Shown here: positions 48,172 through 56,707 of the stretch, piece by piece | How the letters are laid out: the number at the start of each line of letters is the position of its first letter | How positions within the stretch are numbered: the stretch's first letter is position 1 | DNA from: Psychroflexus gondwanensis ACAM 44 | GTDB lineage: Bacteria; Bacteroidota; Bacteroidia; Flavobacteriales; Flavobacteriaceae | Reading direction: 5' to 3' | Length of the DNA: 64,000 bases | Assembly: GCF_000355905.1 (NCBI RefSeq) | Contig: NZ_APLF01000005.1 | Span: 248,001-312,000, forward strand | Position numbers and translations under genes: made by a program | The notes under the pieces: model-generated | What the model was told of the DNA's origin: nothing | Database searches by the model: none | The model's input: only the letters and a program-made list of their open reading frames with translations

Positions 48172-48870
48172 TCAAAGACTTTCAGAATCAGGTAATTCCT
48201 CACCTTGTTTTAGATTGAATTTCTTTCTAAAAAGATAGACAGACAGATATAAGAGTGGAGTATCTAGCAAAGCAATAAGCGCTTTGAACAAGAAACCACT
48301 GAGGAGCAGTCCACCGAATAAGGACCAATCCAATTCACCAAAAACACTTAAAAGAAAAATCACGGCGAAGGTATCTACAAATTGAGAACAGAAGGTGGAA
48401 AAATTATTTCTCAACCACAGATGCTTTCCTTTAGTCACCTTTTTCCAAAAGTGATAGACATAAATATCAACATATTGAGCAAGCAAATAAGCCATCATAG
48501 ATGCACCTACAGCTATAGCGGTAGCGCCAAAAACATTACTAAACACTTCATCTCCAATTGGTGACCAAGGCACTGAGGGAACGGCATTAGCTAGTAGAAT
48601 AATCAATAGAGAAAACACCGAAGCGAAAATTCCTAGGGTCACCACTTGATTGGCTTTCTTTTTTCCATAAATCTCACTTATAGTATCCGTAATAAGGAAA
48701 GTAATAGGATAAGGAAGTACTCCTACCGATATTTCAAATCTATAAATTCCGAAAAAATCCCAGTAAAAAAACTTCTGGAAGATAAGATTGGAAACCACTA
48801 AAGATGTAATGAAAAGAGCCGCAAGAATAAGATAAATGCGTCCTGCTGAAAGTTTTTGTAATGCTGTCAA
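48172..48870 (-). CDS. Queuosine precursor transporter (YhhQ family)
   Basis: A 232-residue membrane protein with about six helices, starting at a TTG at 48870 (MTALQKLSAGRIYLIL). The family motifs FLITDTISEIYGKKKANQVV and WLRNNFSTFCSQFVDTFAVIF (shortened) match the YhhQ/QueT-like ECF-type transporters of 7-cyano-7-deazaguanine. No ATG lies near the conserved N-terminus. It is divergent from the folK-dNK gene, which also has a TTG start. Queuosine tRNA-modification genes are not in the window. Confidence 0.85.
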   Translation of the reverse strand: MTALQKLSAGRIYLILAALFITSLVVSNLIFQKFFYWDFFGIYRFEISVGVLPYPITFLITDTISEIYGKKKANQVVTLGIFASVFSLLIILLANAVPSVPWSPIGDEVFSNVFGATAIAVGASMMAYLLAQYVDIYVYHFWKKVTKGKHLWLRNNFSTFCSQFVDTFAVIFLLSVFGELDWSLFGGLLLSGFLFKALIALLDTPLLYLSVYLFRKKFNLKQGEELPDSESL

Positions 48871-48982
48871 ATATATTGGATTTGATATTTACCTTTGCGA
48901 CAAATTTAAGCTGCAAATAGATGCTAAAGCACAAAACAAGCAGTAGATTGTTAATTAATAAGTATTAAAATTTTCTTAAAAA

Positions 48983-50128
48983 TTGAATCTTAAAACCACC
49001 ACATATATTGCTTTAGGAAGCAACCGAGGCGATAAACTACATTGGCTCCGCAAAGCGATAGATCGTATATATGATCGCATCGGCGACGTCACAAAAGTTT
49101 CTAAAGTCTACAAAACACCAGCCCTAGGTTTTGAGGGAGATGATTTTTTGAATGCTGTTATAGAAGTTGAAACCAGATATTCTGCAGAAGATACTTTAGA
49201 AGAATTACTCAACATAGAAGTAGAACTTGGCAGAATACGCATAAAAGATAAAGGTTACCAAGCTAGAACTATAGACTTAGACATTATTTTTTATGACGAC
49301 ACAACTATCGAAACAGAAAGCTTAATAATTCCACATCCCAGACTAGCTGAACGAAAATTTGTACTTTATCCTTTGGCGGATATTGCCCCCGAGATAATAC
49401 ATCCCAAATTAGGTCGAAACATCACAGATTTGGTTAAATCTACATCAGATACTACTTCTGTAGAATTGATAACAGGTCAATTAGATACCAAAATATCTAA
49501 ATTCAGGCAAGTTAGCTATCTAACCATAGAAGGAAACATTGGTTCAGGAAAGACGAGCTTAGCAGAAATGATTGCTGAAGACTTCAATGGAAAATTGATT
49601 TTGGAACGTTTTAAAGACAATCCCTTTTTACCAAAGTTCTATGAGGATCAGGCTCGATTTGCTTTTCCTTTGGAAATGTCATTTTTAGCAGATCGCCATC
49701 AACAACTGATGGATGATATATCTCAGTTGGATTTATTTTCAGATTTCGCCATTTCAGATTACAACCCCAATAAATCACTTATTTTCTCAAAGGTTACCTT
49801 ACAAGAGGACGAATACGCACTCTACAAGAAAATCTTTACAATTATGTATAGCGATGTCCCGAAACCCGATGTATACGTATATCTCTATCAAAATACCGAG
49901 CGATTGCTTAAAAATATTCAAAAGAGAGGGAGAGATTATGAGCAAAATATAACTCCAGATTATTTGAGACGTATCCATGAAGGCTATTTGAATTTCTTCA
50001 ACTCTCAAAATAAGATCGATGTAAAAATCATTGATATTTCGGACTTAGATTTCGTCGCTCGTCGAGAAGATTATTTATTTCTTTTAGAAAAAATCTCGGA
50101 AATCAATTCAAAACTTTCAAACCGATAG
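48983..50128 (+). CDS. folK: Fused HPPK (FolK) and deoxynucleoside kinase
   Basis: A 381-residue two-domain enzyme from a TTG start. Residues 1-160 are 6-hydroxymethyl-dihydropterin pyrophosphokinase, with YIALGSNRGDKLHWLRKAI, DLDIIFYDD and LIIPHPRLAERKFVLYPL (in part). Residues about 175-381 are a deoxynucleoside kinase with P-loop TIEGNIGSGKTSLAEMI, ERF, and RDYEQNITPDYLRRIHEGY in the lid. The first domain makes folate precursor, the second phosphorylates deoxynucleosides (deoxyadenosine is the likely substrate in relatives, an inference). I recall such fusions from marine Bacteroidetes. It overlaps the amine oxidase gene by 12 bp, tail to tail. Confidence 0.9.
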   Translation: MNLKTTTYIALGSNRGDKLHWLRKAIDRIYDRIGDVTKVSKVYKTPALGFEGDDFLNAVIEVETRYSAEDTLEELLNIEVELGRIRIKDKGYQARTIDLDIIFYDDTTIETESLIIPHPRLAERKFVLYPLADIAPEIIHPKLGRNITDLVKSTSDTTSVELITGQLDTKISKFRQVSYLTIEGNIGSGKTSLAEMIAEDFNGKLILERFKDNPFLPKFYEDQARFAFPLEMSFLADRHQQLMDDISQLDLFSDFAISDYNPNKSLIFSKVTLQEDEYALYKKIFTIMYSDVPKPDVYVYLYQNTERLLKNIQKRGRDYEQNITPDYLRRIHEGYLNFFNSQNKIDVKIIDISDLDFVARREDYLFLLEKISEINSKLSNR

Positions 50129-51166
50129 GTTCAGCAGAGAATCTGCGACTTCTGTTCCTCGATGCACAGCTCCATCCATATATCCTGAGGTTTGTTGTGC
50201 GGTTTCTGAAGCTGAAAAAAACAATCGATTATCAAATAAAGAGTCTCTGAGTTGAGGGTTTCCATTATTTTGATGTGGCACTAAGCTTTTCGCATTTTTC
50301 GGTATAGTATAAGGTTCATTACGCCAGTTTACATCTGCATAAGCTTTTAGTCGCCTTTCCTTTTCTGGAAAATAGCTTTCTAATAGACGAGTCACCTTTT
50401 CTTTTCTTTCTTCCGAATTTAAATTGGAATAGTTAGAATTTAAAAAGCCAACCAAAGCGTTTTGATCCCCTTCGATAGTGCTGTGATCGTACATTTCTTG
50501 GATAATTTGATGGGGGCTCATTAAAGTGCCAATAAACTGTTGACTTTTCCAAAAAGCATCTTCATAAGCCATGCTGAATTTAATGGAGTCTGACATCCAG
50601 GTATGAGTATTTTGTAGAAGCTGGTTGAAAGTCTCTGAAAGTTTAGGCTTAAACTCTATGCTATCTGAAATCACCTGAGTGGGAATACTTAACACGAGGT
50701 AATCTGCCTCAAAAACACTAGTGCTAGTGGAAACTTTTATAGACTCATCTACAGAAATTGAATCAACAACTTCATCAAAATGAATTTTAGCTCCTGAAGC
50801 TTCTGCCAAAGTCTCTATAAGATGAGAGGTTCCATGATTAAACTTATAGGTGGCTGTACCTTGGGAGGGGATTTGAAAACGTTCTATATTTCCCTTTGGC
50901 CTAAAATCATAAACTGCTTCGGCACCATTATCTTGCGTTTTAAAAGGAATGTTCAATTCTTTTATCAATTGAATTAAACTTGTATGCTGGGGACCAAACC
51001 AGGTTGCTCCCATTTCTAGTTGGCTATTTTCTTTTTCAAGAGTAAAAATACGACCGCCAAGTCTTGGTCTGGCCTCAAGAATTTCGACGTCAAAGTTGGA
51101 ATTTCTCAAGGCATAAGCAGTCGATAAACCACTTAAGCCTGCACCTATGATTAATACTTTAGGCAT
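50117..51166 (-). CDS. FAD-dependent amine oxidase-like protein
   Basis: A 349-residue flavoprotein. The FAD motif VLIIGAGLSGLSTAYALR (residues 4-21, GxGxxG) and LEARPRLGGRI are those of the amine oxidase/monoamine oxidase family. The C-terminal LFFSASETAQQTSGYMDGAVHRGTEVA (shortened) is the FAD-closing segment. It is about 100 residues shorter than typical monoamine oxidases, with a reduced substrate domain. Such flavin oxidoreductases also include phytoene-desaturase relatives. The substrate is unknown. It is convergent with, and slightly overlaps, the folK-dNK gene. Confidence 0.82.
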   Translation of the reverse strand: MPKVLIIGAGLSGLSTAYALRNSNFDVEILEARPRLGGRIFTLEKENSQLEMGATWFGPQHTSLIQLIKELNIPFKTQDNGAEAVYDFRPKGNIERFQIPSQGTATYKFNHGTSHLIETLAEASGAKIHFDEVVDSISVDESIKVSTSTSVFEADYLVLSIPTQVISDSIEFKPKLSETFNQLLQNTHTWMSDSIKFSMAYEDAFWKSQQFIGTLMSPHQIIQEMYDHSTIEGDQNALVGFLNSNYSNLNSEERKEKVTRLLESYFPEKERRLKAYADVNWRNEPYTIPKNAKSLVPHQNNGNPQLRDSLFDNRLFFSASETAQQTSGYMDGAVHRGTEVADSLLNLSV

Positions 51167-51308
51167 TTATTTTTTTGGCAAAGGTCAGGATTTAAATCAT
51201 TTTAATAGATCAAGGACTTATAAAGTAAAATTAAATTTGAAGGATTAAGCCTTGGGAGGTTCTCTATTAATTTCACATTTTTAAAACATAAAGGCATACA
51301 TAAAAGTC

Positions 51309-51316
51309 TAATTTTG
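51309..51316 (+). promoter_or_regulatory. Possible -7 element of cysE
   Basis: TAATTTTG matches TAnnTTTG and lies 18 bp before the cysE ATG at 51335; an earlier match TAAATTTG is at 51232-51239. Neither has a well-spaced TTG upstream. Confidence 0.35.
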
Positions 51317-51334
51317 TGGAAATATAACATCGCT

Positions 51335-52135
51335 ATGCCATTAGTATTAAAACAGGATATTATTGAAGAGATAAAAGCTGAGAAAGCTAAGGTCTGTAAT
51401 ATCTACATGATAAAAAGTAAAACTGGAGAATTCACAAAACAATTGTTTCTGACCTTATTCGATAAAAATACTGATGTTGCTTCAGGTATGGACGAATTGG
51501 AGGAGCAATTTAAAACCTTAGCAGATTTAGTTTGCTTCAAGGAAGAAGACCCGTGCCGGGAAATCTGGACCGACTTTATGAGTAAGCTCCCGGCTATTCT
51601 AAAAAAGTTGAATAAAGATGCTTGCTTTATTAAGGAAAATGATCCAGCAGCCAATTCACTTGAAGAAGTCTACTTGGCTTACCCTGGATTTTACGCCATA
51701 GCGATTTATAGGTTAAGTAATGCACTATTGGAATTTGGGCTACCCTTGGTTCCTAGATTAATGTCTGAATGTGCCCATACCCAAACCGGTACCGATATCA
51801 ATCCTGGAGCTAAAATTGGGAATCCTTTTTTTATAGACCATGCCACAGGAGTAGTGATTGGTGAAACCTGTGTGATTGAAGATCGCGTAAAAGTTTATCA
51901 AGGGGTTACCCTAGGGGCTTTATTGGTAAGTAAAGAGATGAAAAATAAAAAGAGACACCCAACTATTAAAAGCGATGTAACCATATATGCCAATGCCACC
52001 ATTTTAGGAGGAGATACCGTTGTAGGTGAAGGGTCTACGATAGGCGGTAACGTATGGTTAACCAAATCGGTTGCCGAAAATTCTAGAGTAACTCATAAGT
52101 CTATGGATAAAATCAACGAAAATAAAAAAGCATGA
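51335..52135 (+). CDS. cysE: Serine O-acetyltransferase
   Basis: A 266-residue enzyme that makes O-acetylserine for cysteine. A helical N-terminal domain (about 1-130) precedes a left-handed beta-helix of hexapeptide repeats with HTQTGTDINPGAKIGNPFFI, GVVIGETCVIEDRVKVYQG and LGGDTVVGEGSTIGGNVW. The catalytic His lies in FFIDHATGVVIG. The N-terminus is somewhat longer than in E. coli. ATG 51335 (MPLVLKQD) is preferred over the upstream TTG at 51314. Overlaps cysM by 4 bp (ATGA). Confidence 0.93.
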   Translation: MPLVLKQDIIEEIKAEKAKVCNIYMIKSKTGEFTKQLFLTLFDKNTDVASGMDELEEQFKTLADLVCFKEEDPCREIWTDFMSKLPAILKKLNKDACFIKENDPAANSLEEVYLAYPGFYAIAIYRLSNALLEFGLPLVPRLMSECAHTQTGTDINPGAKIGNPFFIDHATGVVIGETCVIEDRVKVYQGVTLGALLVSKEMKNKKRHPTIKSDVTIYANATILGGDTVVGEGSTIGGNVWLTKSVAENSRVTHKSMDKINENKKA

Positions 52136-53019
52136 GTCGAAGTATATTAGAGTTAATTGGGAATACCCCACTAGTGGAAGCCAAAACCTTGGTCAAAAAC
52201 CCAAACGTTAAACTATACCTTAAACTCGAAGGACAAAATCCTGGAGGGAGTGTGAAGGATAGAGCGGCCTACAACATGATAAAATCTGCTTTAGAACGCG
52301 GAGATATCGACAAGACTACGAAACTTATTGAACCCACTAGTGGAAATACGGGTATTGCATTGGCGATGGTTGCTAGTATTTTTGGGTTGGATATAGAATT
52401 GGTCATGCCCGAAAATGCAACAATAGAACGTGTGCAAACCATGAAAGCTTATGGGGCGAAAGTTACCCTTACAGATGGTGAGAAAGGCATAATGTATTCT
52501 AGAGATTATGCCGAAGAAAAGATGAAAACTGGTAATTACTATATGTTCAACCAGTTCGCTAACGAAGATAACTGGAAAGCTCACTACAAGTCAACAGGAC
52601 CAGAAGTTTGGGAAGATACCAACCATAAAGTAACTCACTTTGTGTCTTCCATGGGAACCACAGGAACCATTATGGGGACTTCAAGATTTCTAAAAGAAAA
52701 AAATAAAGACATACAACTCATTGGTGTCCACCCTGCTGAAGGCGCAAAGATTTCTGGAATTCGAAAATGGCCAGATGAATACCTGCCAAAAATCTATGAT
52801 CCTAATCGGGTAGATCATATTTATGAAGTCAGTGAAGAGGAGGCCAAAAAAATGGCGAGGTATCTTGCCGAAAAAGAAGGCATTTTCTCAGGAATGAGTT
52901 CGGGAGGAGCAACTGCTGCGGCTGTTAAACTCTGCGAAAGTTTAGATACTGGGGTTGTGGTTAGCATCATTTGCGATAGAGGAGATCGCTACCTATCTTC
53001 AGACCTGTTCGAATCCTAA
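52132..53019 (+). CDS. cysM: O-acetylserine sulfhydrylase B (cysteine synthase)
   Basis: A 295-residue PLP enzyme. The lysine for the cofactor lies in GGSVKDRAAYNM (about residue 42), the substrate loop is EPTSGNTGIALAM, and the phosphate-binding loop is SSMGTTGTIMG. The product is cysteine from O-acetylserine and sulfide; CysM-type enzymes can also use thiosulfate. CysM is chosen over CysK because of length and the SILELIGNTPLVE start with GMSSGGATAAA. It shares a stop-start overlap with cysE, so the pair is translationally linked. Confidence 0.92.
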   Translation: MSRSILELIGNTPLVEAKTLVKNPNVKLYLKLEGQNPGGSVKDRAAYNMIKSALERGDIDKTTKLIEPTSGNTGIALAMVASIFGLDIELVMPENATIERVQTMKAYGAKVTLTDGEKGIMYSRDYAEEKMKTGNYYMFNQFANEDNWKAHYKSTGPEVWEDTNHKVTHFVSSMGTTGTIMGTSRFLKEKNKDIQLIGVHPAEGAKISGIRKWPDEYLPKIYDPNRVDHIYEVSEEEAKKMARYLAEKEGIFSGMSSGGATAAAVKLCESLDTGVVVSIICDRGDRYLSSDLFES

Positions 53020-53123
53020 GACTTACAGATTAATAAATGTTAAAATAATAAGACTTCTTTTGTTTTTATTTTAAAAAGTGATTAAAAAACTTAATTTCAT
53101 CGTTTAAGAATAAAATCAATTAT

Positions 53124-54095
53124 ATGCCAAACGTATTTATAAGCGGAACTGGGGCTTATGTTCCTGAGAAAGTAGTTCCCAATTCCTTTTTTGAAAAGGT
53201 CGGATCTTCAGATGAGTGGATTTATTCAAAATTAGGAATAAAAGAAAGACGAATTGTAGATGGTGAGGCCACGAGCGACCTAGCTTATAAAGCTGGGCTG
53301 GAGGCTGTTAAAAATGCCAATCTTGAAGTAAAGGATATCGATTTAATTATCGTTGCCACTACCACCCCAGACCGTCAAGCACCGTCTTGCGCTTGTTTTG
53401 TTCAGGAAAAAATGAAAGCCTATAAGGCAGTTGCTTTTGATGTTGCTGCGGTATGTTCTGGAGCTTTGTTTACTATTTCTGTAGGCTATCAATTTGTAAA
53501 AAATAACGTTTATAACAACGTCCTAGTTATAGGCGCAGATACCTTTTCTAATATCATCGATTGGGATCGTCGAGATTCCGTATTTTTTGGAGATGGCGCT
53601 GGTGCTTTAGTATTAAGCAAAACCGATGAAGATAAAGGGTTTATCGACTTCAACTTACATTCTGATGGTCGTGGAAAAGAACACTTTACGGTTCTTGGTG
53701 GTGGCTCAGAAACTCCTGCCTCTAAAGAAACACTAGAAAAGGGTATGCATTATTTTCATATGAACGGTAAAGAGGTTTTCGATACGGCAACTAAGGTAGT
53801 TCCAGAATCTATCCAAGAGCTTCTTCAAAAAACCAATACCTCTATTGACGACGTTAGTTTTATGATCCCCCACCAACCTAGTATTGGTATTTTAAAAACG
53901 ATTGCTAAAAAAATCGATATGCCTTTCGAGAAAGTCATGACCAACATGGATAGGTATGCTAATACCTCTGGAGCAACTATTCCCCTAGTTCTAGATGAAG
54001 TGCACAAGGCTAATCGCTTCAAAAAAGATGATTTACTTCTTTTTGCAGCCGTTGGAGCTGGTTGGACTTGGGGAACTGCATTATACAAATGGTAA
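53124..54095 (+). CDS. 3-oxoacyl-ACP synthase III (KAS III-like)
   Basis: A 323-residue thiolase-fold condensing enzyme with catalytic Cys111 (DVAAVCSGALFT), His near residue 249 (MIPHQPS) and Asn near 279 (RYANTSGAT). These are the FabH-type Cys-His-Asn residues. The first step of fatty acid synthesis, acetyl-CoA plus malonyl-ACP, is the usual reaction. It is followed 18 bp later by a FabI-like gene, and rpmF/plsX, the usual neighbours of the housekeeping fabH, are absent. It may therefore be an additional KAS III with its own starter unit. Confidence 0.87.
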   Translation: MPNVFISGTGAYVPEKVVPNSFFEKVGSSDEWIYSKLGIKERRIVDGEATSDLAYKAGLEAVKNANLEVKDIDLIIVATTTPDRQAPSCACFVQEKMKAYKAVAFDVAAVCSGALFTISVGYQFVKNNVYNNVLVIGADTFSNIIDWDRRDSVFFGDGAGALVLSKTDEDKGFIDFNLHSDGRGKEHFTVLGGGSETPASKETLEKGMHYFHMNGKEVFDTATKVVPESIQELLQKTNTSIDDVSFMIPHQPSIGILKTIAKKIDMPFEKVMTNMDRYANTSGATIPLVLDEVHKANRFKKDDLLLFAAVGAGWTWGTALYKW

Positions 54096-54113
54096 TTTAA
54101 AAAAAAAAATAAA

Positions 54114-54938
54114 ATGCTTACAGGTAAAACCTATCTCATCACAGGAATCGCAGACGAACATTCCTTAGCCATGTACGTGGCTAAAAAGATAAAAGAAAAC
54201 GGTGGACAAGTTATTTGCACTGGACTAGGCGTAAGTCAATTTCACAACAACCTATCCGACAAGGCTAAATCTTTTCTTGATCATACTTTTAAAGATTTTC
54301 AAGATAGTGTCCACCAAGAATTGGGAAAAGACACCATGACGGAAATTTTGGACGTTTCCTTAGAAGCGAGCATCCAAGAGTTTTGCGATAAACTAAAATC
54401 AAAAAACATTAAACTCGACGGGTTCCTTCATGCCATCGCTATGGATAAAACCATCAGAAACAAAGTCGTCAAGCCTTTGCTAGATGTCACTTTTCAAGAG
54501 TTTTGTGATGCTATGGAAGTCTCGGCCTACTCGTTAATAAGCCTAACCAGTCATTTGTTTAAAAATAATTTACTGAATGCCGACGCTTCAATCTGTTCGT
54601 TAAGTTATATCGCAGCTTCCAAAGTGACTTTCCACCCCTATCGAAATATCAGTATCGCTAAAGCTGCTTTAGAACGCATCACTGTGGAACTAGCCGATGA
54701 AATGGGTAGAAAAAATGGCACTCGTGTCAATTGCATAAGGTTTTCACCCTATATGGGAAGCAAAGCAGGAAATGCTACCCTAAATGAAAAAGATGTAGAA
54801 TTTGCTCATCGCAAAAGCCCACTGGGAAATGCTTTGCCTGAAGATCTTGCTTTTGAAGTTTTAAATTTACTAAGACCGAAAGGGCGAACTACTGGCGAAA
54901 TAAGACATGTCGATGGTGGCTATAATATTATGGGTTAA
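54114..54938 (+). CDS. FabI-like enoyl-ACP reductase (SDR)
   Basis: A 274-residue short-chain reductase. It starts MLTGKTYLITGIADEHSLAM, close to the FabI G-x(5)-SxA nucleotide site (GIADEHSLA). The active site region is SLSYIAASKVTFHPYRNISIAKAALE (in part), with Tyr165, Tyr176 and Lys183 at the Y-x6-K spacing of FabI. The end GEIRHVDGGYNIMG is also FabI-like. It acts with NADH or NADPH in the last step of each elongation cycle. The N-terminal region lacks the exact FabI consensus and may be a divergent copy. It pairs with the KAS III gene 18 bp upstream. Confidence 0.82.
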   Translation: MLTGKTYLITGIADEHSLAMYVAKKIKENGGQVICTGLGVSQFHNNLSDKAKSFLDHTFKDFQDSVHQELGKDTMTEILDVSLEASIQEFCDKLKSKNIKLDGFLHAIAMDKTIRNKVVKPLLDVTFQEFCDAMEVSAYSLISLTSHLFKNNLLNADASICSLSYIAASKVTFHPYRNISIAKAALERITVELADEMGRKNGTRVNCIRFSPYMGSKAGNATLNEKDVEFAHRKSPLGNALPEDLAFEVLNLLRPKGRTTGEIRHVDGGYNIMG

Positions 54939-55037
54939 ATAAACTTAATACTTATCAGCCCATAATCTTTAGTTAAGTCTTAATCAAGATCTCTTCACGA
55001 TTAAACAAAGGATGTTATATTTCAAAAAAAGAATTTT

Positions 55038-55211
55038 ATGTTTGGATTATTTAAAAAGAAAACCGATTTAGAAAAACTTCAAGATCAGTATAAAAAGCTT
55101 CAAAAAGAGGCTTTCGATTTATCTAAGAGCAATCGCCAAAAATCGGATGCTAAATTAAAAGAAGCAGATGATGTGGGTAAAAAAATAGACGCGTTAAAAG
55201 CAAAGTCTTAG
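55038..55211 (+). CDS. Lacal_2735 family small protein
   Basis: A 57-residue protein starting MFGLFKKKTDLEKLQDQYKK, entirely helical and charged, with repeats of Lys/Glu/Leu consistent with a coiled coil. The start MFGLFKKK and the SKSNRQKSD region match the Lacal_2735 family, which is restricted to Bacteroidetes. Its function is not known. The stop codon overlaps by 4 bp the end of the convergent holA gene. Confidence 0.8.
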   Translation: MFGLFKKKTDLEKLQDQYKKLQKEAFDLSKSNRQKSDAKLKEADDVGKKIDALKAKS

Positions 55212-56215
55212 CGCATCAACTTAACGAGTAATTCCTTCAACAGGTCCCCAGGTGGGATCTGGTTGGAATTAACTCCTTTACTTTTCATATCGACTTCCCG
55301 TATTAAGGCTATCGCCTGACTCGCCTTTTTCATAGAATACTTTTGGGCCGCAAAACTATAATCTTTTACAAAATAAGGATTGACGCCTAGAGCAGAACTC
55401 GCGGCATATTGCGATTTATCTTTAAGGGCATGGTATCTCAATAATTTACTAAAAAAGGAATTAAGTTGAGCTGTCGTTAATATGATTGGGTGGTTTTTAG
55501 GACTTTGAGAAAAGTAAGCCACTATACGTTGTGCTTTCACTTCATCTTTTATACCTATAGCCTTGGTCAATTCAAAATTATTGAAATCTTTACTTATTCC
55601 TATATTTTCTTCGATTAGCTCTGGTGTTATTTTTGCGCCTTTTGGGAGTATATCCTGGAGCTTTTCGAGTTCTTTATAAATATGAGACAAATTATTTCCT
55701 AAAAACTCAACCAGCATTTCAGAAGCTTTAGGAGCAATAGTATATCCAGAAGTGGAAAGTGTTTCGGAAATCCATTGAGGGACCTTATCGTCATACATGG
55801 GTTTAGTCTCAAAATAGACCGCAGACTTTTTAAGCAATTTGGTAATCTTTTGTCTCCCATCCATTTTTTTATACTTCACACAAAAGACCAAAATTGTGTT
55901 TTGCTGTGGATGCTCTACATAAGACGACAAAGTGTCGATATTTTTCAACAGAGATTGAGCCTCTCTAACAATAATAACTCGATGATCGGCCATCATAGGG
56001 TATTGTTTGGCTTGGCCTACAACATCGTTGATGGTCACATCTTTTCCGTAAAGAATGCTTTGGTTAAAGGCCTTTTCGTCCTCAGTAAGGACTGTGGCTT
56101 CAATTTTCTCAGCAATAAGGTCCACAAAAAAAGTTTCCTTTTCTCCCACTAAGAAATAAATGGGTGCAAACTTACGTTGATCGATATCAGAAATAATAGA
56201 TTTAAAATCCTTCAT
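55208..56215 (-). CDS. holA: DNA polymerase III delta subunit
   Basis: A 335-residue clamp-loader subunit. The N-terminus FAPIYFLVGEKETFFVDLI is typical (the HolA LYFLxGexxxxxxx pattern), followed by VIIVREAQSLLKN and FVEFLGNNLSHIYKELEKL. A non-Walker ATPase-like fold, then a C-terminal helical domain with AQLNSFFSKLLRYH, fits the delta subunit that opens the beta clamp. The length is as expected. The gene is divergent from the HsdR_N-domain gene and converges on the Lacal_2735 gene. Confidence 0.88.
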   Translation of the reverse strand: MKDFKSIISDIDQRKFAPIYFLVGEKETFFVDLIAEKIEATVLTEDEKAFNQSILYGKDVTINDVVGQAKQYPMMADHRVIIVREAQSLLKNIDTLSSYVEHPQQNTILVFCVKYKKMDGRQKITKLLKKSAVYFETKPMYDDKVPQWISETLSTSGYTIAPKASEMLVEFLGNNLSHIYKELEKLQDILPKGAKITPELIEENIGISKDFNNFELTKAIGIKDEVKAQRIVAYFSQSPKNHPIILTTAQLNSFFSKLLRYHALKDKSQYAASSALGVNPYFVKDYSFAAQKYSMKKASQAIALIREVDMKSKGVNSNQIPPGDLLKELLVKLMR

Positions 56216-56258
56216 GCTTGGTTGACTTCAATTTAATTCAATTTTGTTTCTTTGGTCT

Positions 56259-56699
56259 ATGCAAAGATTGAACTTTCCAGACTATTCATTCAAAATCAAA
56301 AGTAAAGAAAATAAACCTTCTATATTTTCGATATTGAGGAAAAGATATTTGATCTTAACTCCAGAGGAATGGGTAAGACAACACTGCGTTCAGTTTTTGA
56401 TTTCAGAAAAAAATTACTCTACCTCTCTCCTCAATGAAGAGCGAAAAATCAACCTAAATGGGATCTCCAAACGCTATGATATCGTTGCCTTTAAAACCGA
56501 TGGAGACATAAAGCTTATTGTAGAATGCAAAGCCCCACATATTAAAATTGATCAAGACACTTTTGATCAAATTGCAAGGTATAATCTAGCCCTTAAAGCC
56601 GACTTATTGATGATTACCAATGGTATGAATCATTATTTTTGCAAGATGGACTACGAACGTCAAACTTATATTTTCTTGAAGGATCTTCCTTCGTTATAA
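56259..56699 (+). CDS. Stand-alone HsdR N-terminal domain (PD-(D/E)xK) protein
   Basis: A 146-residue protein resembling the nuclease domain of type I restriction R subunits. The PD-(D/E)xK triad can be placed at Asp74 (SKRYDIVAFKTDG), Glu89 and Lys91 (LIVECKAPHIKI). No helicase domain or restriction genes are adjacent. The frame reaches 56244 but ATG 56259 gives MQRLNFPDYSFKI. It is divergent from holA and 8 bp upstream of a glycosyltransferase. I believe this gene is a conserved neighbour of holA in Flavobacteriaceae; a DNA repair or replication role is inferred from position. Confidence 0.78.
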   Translation: MQRLNFPDYSFKIKSKENKPSIFSILRKRYLILTPEEWVRQHCVQFLISEKNYSTSLLNEERKINLNGISKRYDIVAFKTDGDIKLIVECKAPHIKIDQDTFDQIARYNLALKADLLMITNGMNHYFCKMDYERQTYIFLKDLPSL

Positions 56700-56707
56700 C
56701 TTCATAT

